Below the pieces are notes generated by a model. The model saw only the letters and a program-made list of their open reading frames with translations, was not told the origin of the DNA and made no database searches. Shown here in pieces: positions 23,897-35,912 of a DNA stretch of 64,000 bases. A program made the position numbers and the translations under genes. The stretch comes from Callorhinus ursinus (lineage: Eukaryota > Chordata > Mammalia > Carnivora > Otariidae). The DNA is taken from assembly GCF_003265705.1 (NCBI RefSeq), contig NW_020312775.1:2030270-2094269 (forward strand), given 5' to 3'. Numbering within the stretch: the stretch's first letter is position 1; every line of letters starts with the position of its first letter.

Positions 23897-26800
23897 CAGG
23901 TGAGATTTGGGAGAAAGGGAAAACTCATGATACTTTAGTTTCTTCCCAGACTGAAGGAAGGAAAAATGGGAAGAAGGGATGATATAGGTACCTAGACAGG
24001 TGGGGGAATGATTGTTCAATTAAGCTACAGTAAAAAGCCAATTAAGCAAAGACTGCTATATCAGACATTTAGACAAATGATTACACATTTACCAAGAGTG
24101 GAAATGACTGACATCTTGGGAATGATCTCAAAGTATATATCGTTCTAGTTACCAGGTTTGGAGGAGATTGAGGCAAATTTAGATCTGTGGTGATTTAAGA
24201 GGGAGAATCAAAATTGTTGGAACATCATTTTAGTAAAATCTCTGAAGCTTTATTTAGCAGTGAAACAGTGATGTTAAGAAAACCTGGGATTGAGATGGTA
24301 CTGAAAGATACTGGCAAAGCATTTGGATTAGGGAGTAAAAGTAAAAGAAAGAGTTGAGGTCAGGGGAGGTCAGACATCTCTTGGTGTTAGGATTATGAAA
24401 ATAATGGACAGAATTATGTGTTTTAGCATTAATAAAAAGAATAACAAGCTTGCTTATAGCCAGCTTTCAAATATGGGGAACAGGAGAAGAATGCAGGGAT
24501 AACACTTTTTATTACTTTTGATGAAAAGAATAGTTTTAAGTACACAAAATTCTCTAATAACACCAAAAATGTATAAAAAAAGGTAGTGGGTAGCAGAATA
24601 ATGTCTGCTGAAACAACGTTTTACCCAAAATTGATCGAATAGGAGAGGATTCTGCCTCAACTTTTGATGCTACACTGCTACTACAACCACGGCTAAACCC
24701 AGAGTAGAACTAACTCCAAGTCCATATATTCAGTGTGATATTTTTCAATAATTATGCAGTGACAGAATAATTTCAAATTAGTGAGTTCAGTAACTTACCC
24801 TAAATTGTCTATCATCTTTTAAGGAGTAGTTTAAAAGCAGTTTATTTCTGTGCTAAGCTGATTGTATGAAAAGTTCTATTTTGAAAAAAGTTAATGGAGT
24901 AGTAAAGCATATTATATTCTCCTTTTCTCATCCATGGAGGTTTTTCCAGACCAAATTCCCAGTCAAGGTACTGCAGTTGGTGACAATATTGTCTGACTGA
25001 TGGCAATCTACTCATGTGGAAATAGTTCCCAGGTTACTGGTATTGAAAACTGTAAAATCAGAGCAAACACAGAAACTTTTCTATAATGCATTGCTAGAAT
25101 GTATTCAGAATATGAGCAGACAGAAATTCTTTAAGAAGAGACTTATAAGTGGTGATAATAGAAAGAGCTTAAAGTAGGAATGGAAGAGAAAAGGAGATAA
25201 AAAGATGCAAACAGGCAAAAGAGCTACAATGACTCAAGGTGAAATCTTTCCCTGTCAAAAGCAGGATCACATATAGGTGGAAAGAGCTGAGCTGCCATTA
25301 ATGACAAGAGGATGAAGATGGAACTGAGAAAAGGCCCATGTAACAAAAAGCTAGTAACAGTCCTCAAAGGACATTCTGAGCTATTTCAGGGACACTTCTT
25401 AAAATTGTAACCATTTTCTTTTGAATCAGACTATAGGCTGAGTTTTGAGGTAAATTTTTCAGATGTAAAATTGAGAAAAAATTGCAAAGGCATTTTGGAG
25501 GTTTCATCTTATGCTCCAAATCTGGTTGGCAATGGCTAAATTTCATAGTGCCCATCTTTCCTACTGCCTGTTTTAGATTCTCACAGTATAAGGCCATTTA
25601 ATGATTATGAGGCTGTAGGTAAATGAATTGCAGCAGCTTGAGATTTACGTAGAGACTCTACCATCAAGGCTTTTGTTCCCTCTTCCAACTTCACAAAGGA
25701 TATGGATTACCAGACAAAGATCTGTGAGATTTGTAAATCAGCTCAAACTTAATAGTGATGTTTGGAACTTGTACTGAGCTTACTGAAGCTACTTCTTGCA
25801 ATCTTAGAGCTTTACATAACCCTTTCTTGCAAGCACTGTGATTGCCTTTATAGATTCATAAATTAGTCTTGGTATACAGAATATGTGGGAGGCTGGCACA
25901 GCATGGGACTAAGACCTGAGTGTTCAAATATCGGAAGACAACTGGAACACAATCTGTGCAAAGGCAATCAGAGCTTCCAGGTCCATTCAATACTAACTTA
26001 AAACATCTAGAGAGAATTGGGAAAATCTCAGTTATACATTTATAAATTTAGTAACCTGGCATTCTTCCATTTCCCTCTCTTTCATACATTTTGATCCATA
26101 ACATTAGTTTACTAGAGCAATTTGTCTTTGATATGCTGAGCTGCAATTCCAGAATATGGAGTCAAAATTGTCTTTATGAGAATTGTGTACATGTGTCTCT
26201 TCTATAATCCAGATTTCTTGGAGAAAACTTGGTTTGATTTGAGTTTCTCTTCTGCCAACAAAGGATAGCAGAGATTGAATACTGCAATCTAAACTAAACC
26301 AACCTTTGTGTCTCTTTGTTTAAAATGATTTCTCCAAAAGTGTAGATGAGGCAGTTCCATAGGTTTACATTGCTTGTTTTCACATTAATGGTTTCTCCAA
26401 ATGTATTAATTACTCAATGTGTGGAAGATAAATGATGTTGAAAGATGTATTAATTCCTTTGGGCCTTCAGAAGATGATATATACTAAGATAAGAACTCCA
26501 TAGGGCTGCTTCTTATTCCTGGAGAAGGCCCCAGAGTTTTAGATTAGCATGGACCTGCCTTAGGATCGTTCTGGTAAGGAGTGGTCACAGGTCTACTCCC
26601 ACTGTTCAGTAGCTCTTTGACTCAGGCCTAATTGGCTACAGTTAGAACTTGTAAGTGATCCAAGTTATTGGGACCTTGGATACAAATTCCTAATATAGTT
26701 ACAGAAATTCTTGTTAAATGGCAAATCACCAGATTAAGAAGTCAAGGGTATGGGGGAGTGGGTGTTTCTGTCAAAGTAAAAGTTAAATCTAGAAAATTTA

Positions 26801-27367
26801 CACTTAGCCTCTAAACTCCCCATATAATTTTCATCCACAGACCACCCTCATTGAAAATTCTGTTTCAGAATCAGATATCTGGAAGTAATTAGCCAATCAG
26901 ATACACCTACATGTTCCTGAGGATTACTGTCTTTTAGAGGGAATTCTATATTACAGATGCATCTGGTGAATTGCTAATAGAGCTTAAAATAAGATTTAGA
27001 GCTTTTGAAAACTTTTTTTTTTAATTTTCACTCACTAGTCTGTTTGATCTCTTTGGCCTCATCAAAATGAGATGTTTTAGAGTCAAATGGCCAAAGGTAA
27101 ACACATGGAAAGTTTCCAAAGAAGATTGCAGAGATTTTTAGGTAACTTTCCCAATAAAGGTATGACTGGGGAAATACCCTAAAATTAGAGCTGATTAGCT
27201 ATATGGTTCCCCCTGAGCTGATATTTTTAGTTTGACAACCATCTGTGAGTCCCCAAAGATTGGTCCATTTCATCTTTTCTTTGTTTTATTTTACATATTA
27301 GTCACTTATTGTGTGTAAAAATTATGAAAAAATGATTAATTTTATGTATATGTATATATAAATGTAT
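23897..27367. other. Repeat-poor intergenic stretch, no gene seen
   Basis: About 3.5 kb of AT-rich, apparently single-copy DNA. The longest open frames are 77 codons or less and match nothing I recognise. No exon, RNA gene or recent insertion is visible. Confidence 0.6.
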
Positions 27368-27378
27368 ACACATATATC

Positions 27379-27550
27379 CTTTTTAAAAATATTTTATTTA
27401 TTTATTTGACAGAGAGAGAGAGAGAGAGAGCACAAGCGAGGGGGGGGGCTGCAGGCAGAGGGAGTCTGATGTGGGACTTGATTCCAGGACCCTGGGACCA
27501 TGACCTGAGCTGAAGGCAGATGCTTAATCGACTGAGCCACCCAGGTGCCC
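27379..27550 (-). mobile_element. CAN SINE (tRNA-Lys-derived), first of three in a row
   Basis: On the minus strand it begins with GGGCACCTGGGTGGCTCAG at 27550 and continues through the tRNA-like head with its B-box region. A CT-rich tract, (AAAT)n and A tail end at the left. On the + strand this shows as the (GA)n run at 27412-27430. It is flanked by ACATATAT-type sequence (27370-27378 and 27553-27561). Confidence 0.93.
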
Positions 27551-27562
27551 CCACATATATAC

Positions 27563-27753
27563 TTTTTTTTTTTTTTTAATTTTTTTTTTTTTTTTTTTTT
27601 TTATTCATGAGAGTCAGAGAGAGAGGCAGAGGCAGAGGTTCGAAGCAGGCTCCCCGCCTAGCAGGGAGCCCGATGTGGGACTCGATCCCAGGACCTTGGG
27701 ATCATGACCTGAGCCGAAGGCAGACGCTTAACCATCTGAGCCACCCAGGCGCC
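27563..27753 (-). mobile_element. CAN SINE, second of three in a row
   Basis: Minus-strand SINE starting GGGCGCCTGGGTGGCTCAG at 27753, with a long A-tail appearing as the T run at 27563-27602. CACATATATAC follows it at 27753-27764, as after the first SINE. The head is closer to consensus than in its neighbours, which suggests a recent insertion. Confidence 0.93.
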
Positions 27754-27764
27754 CACATATATAC

Positions 27765-27937
27765 TTTTTTAAAAGATTTTATTTATTTATTCATGAGAGA
27801 GAGAGAGAGGCAGAGGCAGGGGGAGAAGCAGGCTCCCTGAAGAGCAGGGAGCCTGATGTGGGACTCGATCCCAGAACCCCGGGATCACAACCCAATTGGA
27901 AGGCAGAAGCTTAACCAACTGAACCACCCAGGCACCC
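27765..27937 (-). mobile_element. CAN SINE, third of three in a row
   Basis: Minus-strand SINE with head at 27937 (GGGTGCCTGGGTGGTTCAG), CT-rich body and AAAT/A tail at the left. It is followed by ACACATACGTCC, another variant of the shared target motif. Confidence 0.93.
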
Positions 27938-27945
27938 TACACATA

Positions 27946-28654
27946 CGTCCTTCATGTGCTACAATAATAAATTCTCTTTGGCAATTTAACTTAGAACTGT
28001 AGGTTTTTATATAGCGTAGTTAATACAGTGTAACATCTTTGCTATGAATATTAGGGATTATATGCTTGTCTACAGTCCACATGGGCAGAAACTTAGTGTA
28101 CACTGAAACAAGTTATGCATGTGAATTGAGGGTAATATGAAAAACCCATTAATGCTATGTTAAAGATACCATTTAAAAACTGTTTTCTATTCTTTGATGA
28201 TGGTTTGTGTAAGAAGCCACTCAGTCGGTGCTGAATCTCAGTGTTGTACAGCAGTCTTATGGCTATTTACTTTTTCTTTTGTGGTATATCAATCCAGTTA
28301 TCTCACCTGGTTGAATGTGATATATTTGGCAGGTGTAATATCACATATTCTCTTTCATGTTTGCACCATGACCAGGTTGTGAAAATGGTTCACACACCTT
28401 AGGTTCAACTTGTTGAGCTCATGTCAAATACTATATCTTTAATGCTTGACTACAATACCTCCATATTTTATAGCAATGTATAGTTAAATGTGACTTCTAT
28501 CCCTTATCTGGATGCAATAAATATTTGCTACTGACTGCTGCTGAGAGGCAATATCTGGGTGTTTCATAAAACCAGCATGATGGCTTTGTCTGGAGGGCAG
28601 CATTTGTTAAACATTTTAATCTGCTATATTCTTTGGTTAACTTTTCATTATTTA
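27946..28654. other. Intergenic, nothing recognised
   Basis: AT-rich single-copy-like sequence with no open frame above 62 codons and no recognisable repeat. Confidence 0.55.
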
Positions 28655-29210
28655 TAGATATCCAGGGCTGGAAAGGCCTTGAGAGGTCATATATTCTACA
28701 CAGCATCCACATCAGCCCTGTCCCTGTCTTTAAGTAGCACCACAAAGACTTCCAACTTATGAGGAACTAATCTGTTTTCTTAAAGATCCTTGGTAAAGGA
28801 GATTCCTGACTCCCAAAATTTACTCACTTCTGTAACTAGTAATCCTTATTGTCAGAGAATTCTTTATGTTGAACAGTCTTTTCATGTTTCTGGTAAGAGC
28901 AGCTCTTTTTAATCTGCCATAGTAAATATGGGTAATTGTTTCTTTTCTGGGGAAAACAAAATGAACACCCTGAAAACAATTATGAAGTCACCCTTAACCC
29001 TATCTTGTCCGGGCTGAAGAATTTCAACTCCTATATATGCCTTATTTGGATACATTTTAGTCACATATGTCACTCTTTTTCAGATGCTATTCACATTTTT
29101 ATATCTCTTTTAAAATGTGTTTTCCAACAATTGACACAGTACCCTGAGATAGTGTGGGTAGGAAGGAATCCCATCTCAAAATTTCGATCCCCCAAAGCAT
29201 TTTTCCATTT
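28655..29210 (-). mobile_element. Ancient CR1/L3-clade LINE remnant
   Basis: Read on the + strand, this follows the order of the reverse complement of amniote CR1/L3 3' ends. A 'gctggaaaggccttgagagg' block lies at 28666. An 'agaattctttatgttgaaca' block lies at 28856. The 'gggctgaagaatttcaactcc' region lies near 29010, and 'tgtgttttccaacaattgacacagtaccc' near 29116 ends the match. These blocks match my memory of CR1 consensus in sequence and spacing. A 116-codon open frame (28936-29286 +) overlaps it and is probably chance. Confidence 0.6.
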
Positions 29211-29654
29211 TGACCAACCCCAAACTGCGGATGTCCATTTATATGGAGAAGAAAATAGTTTCTGCCAATACTCGTTCTTGCTTTAGTACTCCTCAATTTC
29301 AAGTCTGAATATAGACCATTTTTTTCTTTCCATTTTTTAAGCTCCTTCAGAAAAGAAGAATTTGTACTACACATTTTCTTGATTTATCTTATTTTGCAGA
29401 ATATTCAAATAACTCTTTACTGTCTGCCAAGTCAGTAATTCAACAAAGATTTTGAAACTTTAAACTATGTATATGGCACTATGCTTGCTGTAGCTCTATG
29501 CTGTCTTAGATAATATGGCTACTTTATGGCTTGAACGTGGCTTTCAGTCATAGCAAATTTCGAGGTAAGCCTACTGCTGTGATCAGATGCCATTCTGGAG
29601 ATGTAGAGTATAAAGAGCCAGTATTCTGTTCCTTTTAATCTTTATATATGAGAA

Positions 29655-29985
29655 GTATAGGTTATTTATTCAGTGATTTATTTGCCATTTATTAAAAAAT
29701 ATTTATCAAGCATATACGATGTTCTAGGTACTATGTTGGGTGCTGGTATTCAGTGGCATATAATAACATACATGAGACTTTCCCTCGTAAAATTTTAAAT
29801 TTAGTGGAGGAAGTAGACATTAATCAGAGAATCACACAAATGTATGTAAAATGAAAATAGTGTAAAGGGAAGGTATAGGGCATCATGAGAGCATGTGATA
29901 CTAGGGACCTGACCTGCCAGAGAGGGAAGGACAGCTTCACTGAAGAAGGAATACATGAGTTGAGACCTGAAAGAAGATCGTGGGT
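29655..29985 (-). mobile_element. L2 LINE 3' end, minus strand
   Basis: The + strand reads the reverse complement of the L2 3' end. It contains an 'aaaatatttatcaagca' block near 29696, then 'gttctaggtactatgttggg' at 29722. A 'cttcactgaagaaggaat' block at 29936 precedes 'gttgagacctgaaagaag' at 29959. Divergence is high, as expected for this old family. Confidence 0.72.
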
Positions 29986-29989
29986 CCAC

Positions 29990-30350
29990 TAGATTCTTAC
30001 TAACCTCCATAATGTTACTGTACCTACTTCCAAAATTCATTAGAATTTCTGGAAGAAAGGTAGGGGTCAAGTATGGAAGAGTAGAGCCAGGATGGTAGTT
30101 GTATGTTATAATGCAGGTATAGTAGAACTGGTGGGCCAGGAAACAAGTACCAGATTTGGAGACAAATTGCTAATTTTAAAATAGGAAAAAAGAAAAAAAA
30201 TCACTTGCCTCAGCTTTTCAATCTAGAGGTAAAGAGGAAAAACACTGGTACATAGGTATAAAGATCAGGAGTCAAGTAGTATTGCTTGACAGTGGATTTT
30301 GTGATGAATATTTTTTCTTAACTGATAAACTTGACTCCTCACAACTTTGA
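29990..30350. other. Intergenic, nothing recognised
   Basis: Apparently single-copy AT-rich DNA between an L2 relic and a younger L1. No feature is supported. Confidence 0.5.
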
Positions 30351-30367
30351 GGAATATGATTTTTTAA
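30351..30367. repeat. Left TSD of the 30368-31727 LINE-1
   Basis: GGAATATGATTTTTTAA at 30351-30367 matches GGAGTATGATTTTTAA at 31728-31743 with one mismatch and one indel. The pair brackets the truncated L1. Confidence 0.8.
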
Positions 30368-31727
30368 AATAAAATCAATTAATTAACACATAGTGTATTA
30401 TTATTTTCAGAGGTAGAGTTTAGCGATTCATCAGTTGCATATAACACCCAGTGCTCATTCCATTAAGTGCCCTCCTTAATGCCCATCACCCACTTAGCCC
30501 ATCCTCCTACCCACCTCCCTTCCAGCAACCATCAGTTTGTTTCTTATATATAGTTAAGTCTCTTATGGTTTGTCTCCTTCTCTGATTTTATTTTATTTTT
30601 TCCCTCCCTTCCCCTATGTTCATCTGTTTTGTTTCTTAAATTCCACATATGAGTGAAATCACATGATAATTAACTTTCTCTGACTGGCTTATTTTGCTTA
30701 GCATAATACTCTCTAATTCCTTCCTCATCATCTAAAATGGCAAGATTTTATTCTTCTTGATGGCTGAGTAATATTCCAATATTTATATATATCACTCTTC
30801 TTTATCCATTCATCTGTTGATGGACATCTGGGCTCTTTCCATATTTTAGCTATTGTGGATATTGCTGCTATAAACATTGGGGTGCATGTGCTCCTTTGAA
30901 TGCTAGGTTTGTATCCTTTTGATAAATACCTAGTATTGCAATTGCTGGGTTGTAGGGTAGTTCTATTTTTAATTTCTTGAGGAACCTCCATACTGTTTTC
31001 CAGAGTGGCTGCACCAGTTTACATTCCCACCAACAGTGTAAGAGGGTTCCCCTTTGTCTGCATCCTCACCAACATCTGTTGTTTCCTGACTTGTTAATTT
31101 TAGTCATTCTGACTAGTGTGAATTGGTATCTCATTGAGGTTTTGATTTGTATTTTCCTGATGCCTGGTTGTGGAGCATTTTTTCATGTGTCTGTTGGTCC
31201 TTTGGATGTCTTCTTTGGAGAAATGTCTCTTCAGGTCTTCTGCCTGTTTCTTGACTGGATTATTTGTGTTTTTTTTGGGTGGTGAGTTTGATAAGTTCTT
31301 TATACATTTTGGATACTAGGCCTTTATCTAATATGTCACTTGCAAATATCTTCTTCCATTCTGTAGTTTGCCTTTTAGTTTGGTTTTTTCTTTTGCTGTG
31401 TGGAAGCTTTTTTATTTTGATGTAGTCCCAATAGTTTATTTTTGTTTTTGTTTCCCTTGCCTTTGAAAACGTGTCTAGCAAGAAGTTGTTGTGGCCAAGG
31501 TCAAAGAGGTTGCTCCCTGTGTTCTCCTCTAGGATTTTGATGGATTCCTGTCTCACATTTAGGTCTTTCATCCATTTTGAGTTTATCTTTATGTATGGTA
31601 TAAGAAAGTGGCCCAGTTTCATTCTTCTGCATGTGGCTGTCCAATTTTCCCAACACCATTTATTGAAAAGACTGTCCTTTTTCCATTGGATATTCTTTCC
31701 TGCTTTGTTGAAGATTAGTTGACCATA
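30368..31727 (-). mobile_element. 5'-truncated LINE-1 (ORF2 C-terminus + 3' UTR), minus strand
   Basis: The minus strand reads ORF2 C-terminal sequence from 31727 ([15 protein letters not shown] region) through [20 protein letters not shown] at 31622 and MFIAAISTIAKIWKEPRCPS near 30860. ORF2 ends around 30640 and a 3' UTR of the 'module 2' kind runs to 30368. Stops and frameshifts are present. The 5' truncation plus TSD is the ordinary outcome of incomplete reverse transcription. Confidence 0.9.
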
Positions 31728-31926
31728 GGAGTATGATTTTTAATAATGCAGTGATCCCATGATTCCTGCTAGCTAGAATCTAATAAGATAATAGACTTCT
31801 AGGTGAAAGTTAAAGCTAAAAGTGTTTTGGAATGAATAAAATAATTATGTATTGTGCCCTAGAGCATTAAAATGAAAGATTGAAGAAACAAGTAATTAAA
31901 CAGGATTCTCTTAGTGCATTAAATTT

Positions 31927-32128
31927 TTTTTTTAAAGATTTATTTATTTATTTTGAGAGAGTGAGAATGAGAGAGAGAAAGAGAGCACATGAGAGCGGGG
32001 AGGGCCAGAGGGAGAAGCAGACTCCCCGCTGAGCAGGGAGCCCGACGCGGGACTCGATCCCGGGACTCCAGGATCATGACCTGAGCCGAAGGCAGTCGCT
32101 TAACCAACTGAGCCACCCAGGCGCCCCA
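31927..32128 (-). mobile_element. CAN SINE with perfect 15-bp TSD
   Basis: Minus-strand SINE with the head GGGGCGCCTGGGTGGCTCAG at 32128, B-box-like GATCGAGTC, CT-rich tract and A tail. TAGTGCATTAAATTT is repeated without mismatch at 31912-31926 and 32129-32143. The intact TSD and near-consensus head mark one of the youngest insertions in the window. Confidence 0.96.
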
Positions 32129-32143
32129 TAGTGCATTAAATTT

Positions 32144-32724
32144 GAAAGTTGAATCATAAGTTGTGAAAAAGGTAGTGTGGAAGGTTTTATTTGGTAAACT
32201 GAACATCTAAAGTCAAATAGTACAAGAAGACAAAAGCAAGCTATCACAAAAGGTTTATAAAATACTCTTCCTGAAATGGCAAAGCCTGAGAGGAGACATG
32301 ACAAATTTAAATAAGGTATAAAAGTGAGATCAAATTTGTCAACTCTTGGGATGCCTTTAAAGTATGAGTAAGGAAAAGCTGAGGACACAAAGAAATGCTT
32401 CTTTAGATTGGACAACAAAGAGATATATCTCTTTACCCAAAATATATGGTACAGAAAAGGATTTTAGATTATTTTTAAATAGTGGGACAGATTTTAGGTA
32501 TTTCTTATTTATACTTTAGCTAGAATTAAGCTATACTCTCTCAGTTTTATTGTTTTGCTTCAATTTCAAGCTATATCTTTGTTTTTTAGTGTTTTTGTTT
32601 TAAGATTATTTAAACAATTTGAAAGAACATTTAAATCACTAGAACATTTAAATCTCTCTTGTTTTAGTTTTACTATGTTCAAAAGTAATATCTTGTAGTT
32701 TTCTTCTTTTTAAATGTACATACC
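32144..32724. other. Intergenic, nothing recognised
   Basis: AT-rich DNA with no gene or clear repeat. A short local duplication, AGAACATTTAAATC, occurs twice near 32622-32655. Confidence 0.5.
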
Positions 32725-33075
32725 TCTTTAACGGATTTACTGAGGTATAACTTACATACCATAAAATTCACTAAAAGGGTATAATTCAATGATAAATTTA
32801 TAGAGTTGTACAGCAATCACCACAATTCAGTTTTGGAATGTTTCCATCATCCCCAAAAGTTCCTTCATACCAATTTTGAATCAATCCCCACTCCCATCCC
32901 AACCTCAGGCAAACACTGATTTCCTCTATATATTTGTCTTTTCTGGAAATTTCATATAAGTGGAATCATACAATATTTAGTCCTTTGTGTCTGGCTGCTT
33001 TCACTTACAGTAATGTTTTTGAGATTCTTCAACTAGCATATATCACCACTTCATTACTTTTTTATGTTTGCTTCT
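32725..33075 (-). mobile_element. Ancient L1M 3' UTR/ORF2 end, minus strand
   Basis: The + strand shows the reverse complement of an old L1M 3' end: 'actgaggtataacttacata' at 32739, 'caatcaccacaattcag' near 32813, 'catcatccccaaaag' near 32845. A 'tataagtggaatcatacaat' block lies near 32954. It stops where a younger L1 begins, so the younger copy probably landed in it. Confidence 0.72.
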
Positions 33076-33089
33076 TTATTTTTTAAAAA

Positions 33090-34536
33090 TTTATTATAAT
33101 TTTTTAAAGTTTTATTTTAATTCCAGTATTGTTAACTTACAGTGTTATATTAGTTTCAGATGTACAACATAGTGATACAATTCCATACGTCACCTGGTGC
33201 TCATCATGACAAGTGCAATTTTTAAACTGCATCACTTTTTAAATCATCCCCCCGTGGTACCTACCTACCCTCTGGTAACTATCAGTTTGTTCTCTATAGT
33301 TAAGAGTCTGATTCTTGATTTTCTCTCTCACTCTCTCTCTTTTTTCCCCTTTGTTTGTTTTGTTTCTTAAATTTCTCATATGAGTGAAGTCATATGGTAT
33401 TAGTCTTCCTCTGACTGACTTATTTCACTTAGCATTATACTCTCTAGCTCCATCTATGTCATTGCAAATGGCAAGATTTCATTATTTTTTATGGCTGAAT
33501 AATATTCTAATGTATGTGTGTGTATCTAGAATTATCCATTTATCTATCAATGGACACTTGGGCTGCTTCTATAATTTGGCTATGTAAATAATGCTGCTAT
33601 AAACATTGGGGTGTATGTATCACTTTGAATTAGTGTCTTTGTATTTTGGGAGTAAATACCCAGGAATAAGATTACTGGATGGTAGGGTAGTTCTATTTTT
33701 AATTTTTTTTAGCAATCTCCAAACTGTTTTCCACAGTGGCTGCATCAGTTTGCATCCCCACCAACAGTTTAAGAGGGTTCCCCTTTCTCCACATCCTCAT
33801 AAACACCTGTTGTTTCTTGTGTTGTTGATTTTAGCTATTCTGATAGGTGTGAGGTGTTATCACATTGATTTTGTTCCTGCAAGTTTACTGAATTTGTTCA
33901 TCGGTGCTAGCAGTTCTTTCAGTAGAGTCTTTGCATTTTCTCTATATAGTGTCATGTCATCTGCAAATAGCAAAAGTTTACTTCTTCCTTACCAGTTCAG
34001 ATGCCTTTTATTTCTTTTTGTTTTCTAATTGTTGTGGCTATGACATTTTTAAAGAACCATCTCCTGGTTTCATTGATCCATTCTATTATTTTTTCCTATT
34101 ATTTATTTTTTTTTTAGTTTCTATTCATTCATTTTTGCCCTAATTTTTGCTATTTCCTTCCTTCTTCTGGTTTTAGGTTTTTTTGTTTTCCTTTTTTTCT
34201 AGCTTTTTAGTGTAAGGATAGGTTGTTTATTTGAGATCTTTTGGCTTCTTGAGGTAGGCCTGCATTGCTATAAACTTCCCTCTTAGAATAGCTTTTGCTG
34301 CATCCCAAAAGTTTTGGACCATTGTGTTTTCATTTTCATATTTTTCTATTTGCTTTGTAACTTTTTCTTTTTTTCCTGTTTGACCCATTCATTGTTTTGT
34401 AGAATGTTATTTAACTTCCATGTGTTTGTGGCCTTTCCAGAATTTTTCATTGTTGTTGTTGACTTCTAGTTTCATAGTGTTGTGGTCAGAAAAAGTGTAT
34501 GGTATAGGTTTGATGTTCTTGAATTTGCTGAGGCTT
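33090..34536 (-). mobile_element. LINE-1 with internal deletions, minus strand
   Basis: From the left: 3' UTR (33090-~33360), ORF2 C-terminus (~33360-33865), then an abrupt jump to the reverse transcriptase catalytic region (33866-~34050) and another to the region upstream of it (~34052-34536). The first junction lies in a CATTG-type microhomology that both parental sequences share. Two deletions therefore removed most of the ORF2 middle. The right edge meets an oppositely oriented L1. Confidence 0.85.
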
Positions 34537-35903
34537 TGACAAAGCAGAATAGAATATCCAATGGAAAAAAGACAGTCTCTTCAACAAATGGTGTTGGGAA
34601 AATTGGACAGCCACATGCAGAAAAATGAAACTGGACCATTTTCTTACACCATACAAAAAGAAACTCAAAATGGATGAAAGACCTAAATGTGAGACATGAA
34701 TCCATCAGAATCCTAGAGGAGAACACAGGGAGCAACCTCTTTGACCTTGGCCACAACTTCTTGCTAGACATGTCTCCAAAGGCAAGGGAAACCAAAGCAA
34801 AAATGAGCTATTGGGACTTCAAAAAATAAAAAACTTCTGCACAGCAAAGGAAACAGTCAACAAAACTAAAAAGCAACCTACAGAATGGGAGAAGATATTT
34901 GCAAATGACATATGAGATAAAGGGCTATCCAAAAATCTATAAAGAACTTATCAAATTCAACTCCCAAAAAAACAAAACAAAAAAATTCCATTCAAGAAAT
35001 GAGCAGAAGACCTAAACAGACATTTCTCCAAAGAAGACATACAAATGGACAACAGACACATAAAAAAGTGCTCCACACACCTTGGCATCAGGGAAATACA
35101 AATCACAACCACAGTGAGATACTACCTCACACCAGTCAGAATGGCTAAAATTAACAAGACAGGAAACAACAAATGTTGGTGAGGATGTAGAGAAGGGAAA
35201 CCCTCTTACACTATTGGTGGGAAGGCAAGCTGGTGCAGCCACTCTGGCAAACAGTTATGGATGTTCCTCAAAAAGTTGAAAATAGAGATACCCTATGACC
35301 TAGCAATTGCACTACTGGGTATTTACCCCCAAGATACAAATCTAGTTATCCGAAGGCACACGTGCACACCAATGTTTATAGCAGCAATGTCCACAATAGC
35401 CAAATTATGGAAAGAGCCAAGATGTCCATCAACAGATGAATGGATAAAGATGTGGTATATATACACAATGGAATATTACTCAGCCATCAGAAGGGATGAA
35501 TACCAACCATTTGCATCAATGTGGATGGAACTGGAGGGGATTATGCTAAGCAAAATAAGTCAATCAGAGAAAGACAATCATCATATGGTTTTACTCATAT
35601 GTAGAATATAAGAAAAAACGTAGAGGATCGTAGGAGAAGGGAGAGAAAACCAAATGGGAAGTCATCAGAGAGAGAAAAAAAACAGGAGAGACTCTTAACT
35701 ATATGAAACAAACTGAGGGTTGCTGGAAAGGAGGTGGTTGGGGGGGTAGGGTAATTGGGTGATGGGCATTAATGAGGGCATGTGATGTGTTGAACAGTTA
35801 TACACAACTGATAAATTATTGAATACTACATCTGAAACTAATGGTGTACTATAGGTTGGCCATTGAATTTAAATAATAAAAATAAATAAAATAAAAAAAC
35901 AGT
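34537..35903 (+). mobile_element. 5'-truncated LINE-1, plus strand, head-to-head with the previous copy
   Basis: Sense L1 from the ORF2 region [13 protein letters not shown] through MFIAAMSTIAKLWKEPRCPS (near 35370-35420). ORF2 ends near 35610, followed by a 3' UTR and an A-rich (AAAT)n-like tail ending at 35903. TTTGACAAA occurs at 34537-34545 and at 35904-35912; it may be a short TSD, though the left copy also matches L1 sequence. The two 3' ends face outward, so this is not one twin-primed element. Confidence 0.88.
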
Positions 35904-35912
35904 TTTGACAAA

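Noticed and set aside
28936..29286. 116-codon + strand frame
   Set aside because: Overlaps the CR1/L3-like relic in antisense direction and shows no conserved motif.
29489..29575. Possible MER5-type DNA transposon fragment
   Set aside because: Only short stretches such as GCTCTATGCTGTCTTAGATAA and GGCTACTTTATGG resemble MER5; too little to call by eye.
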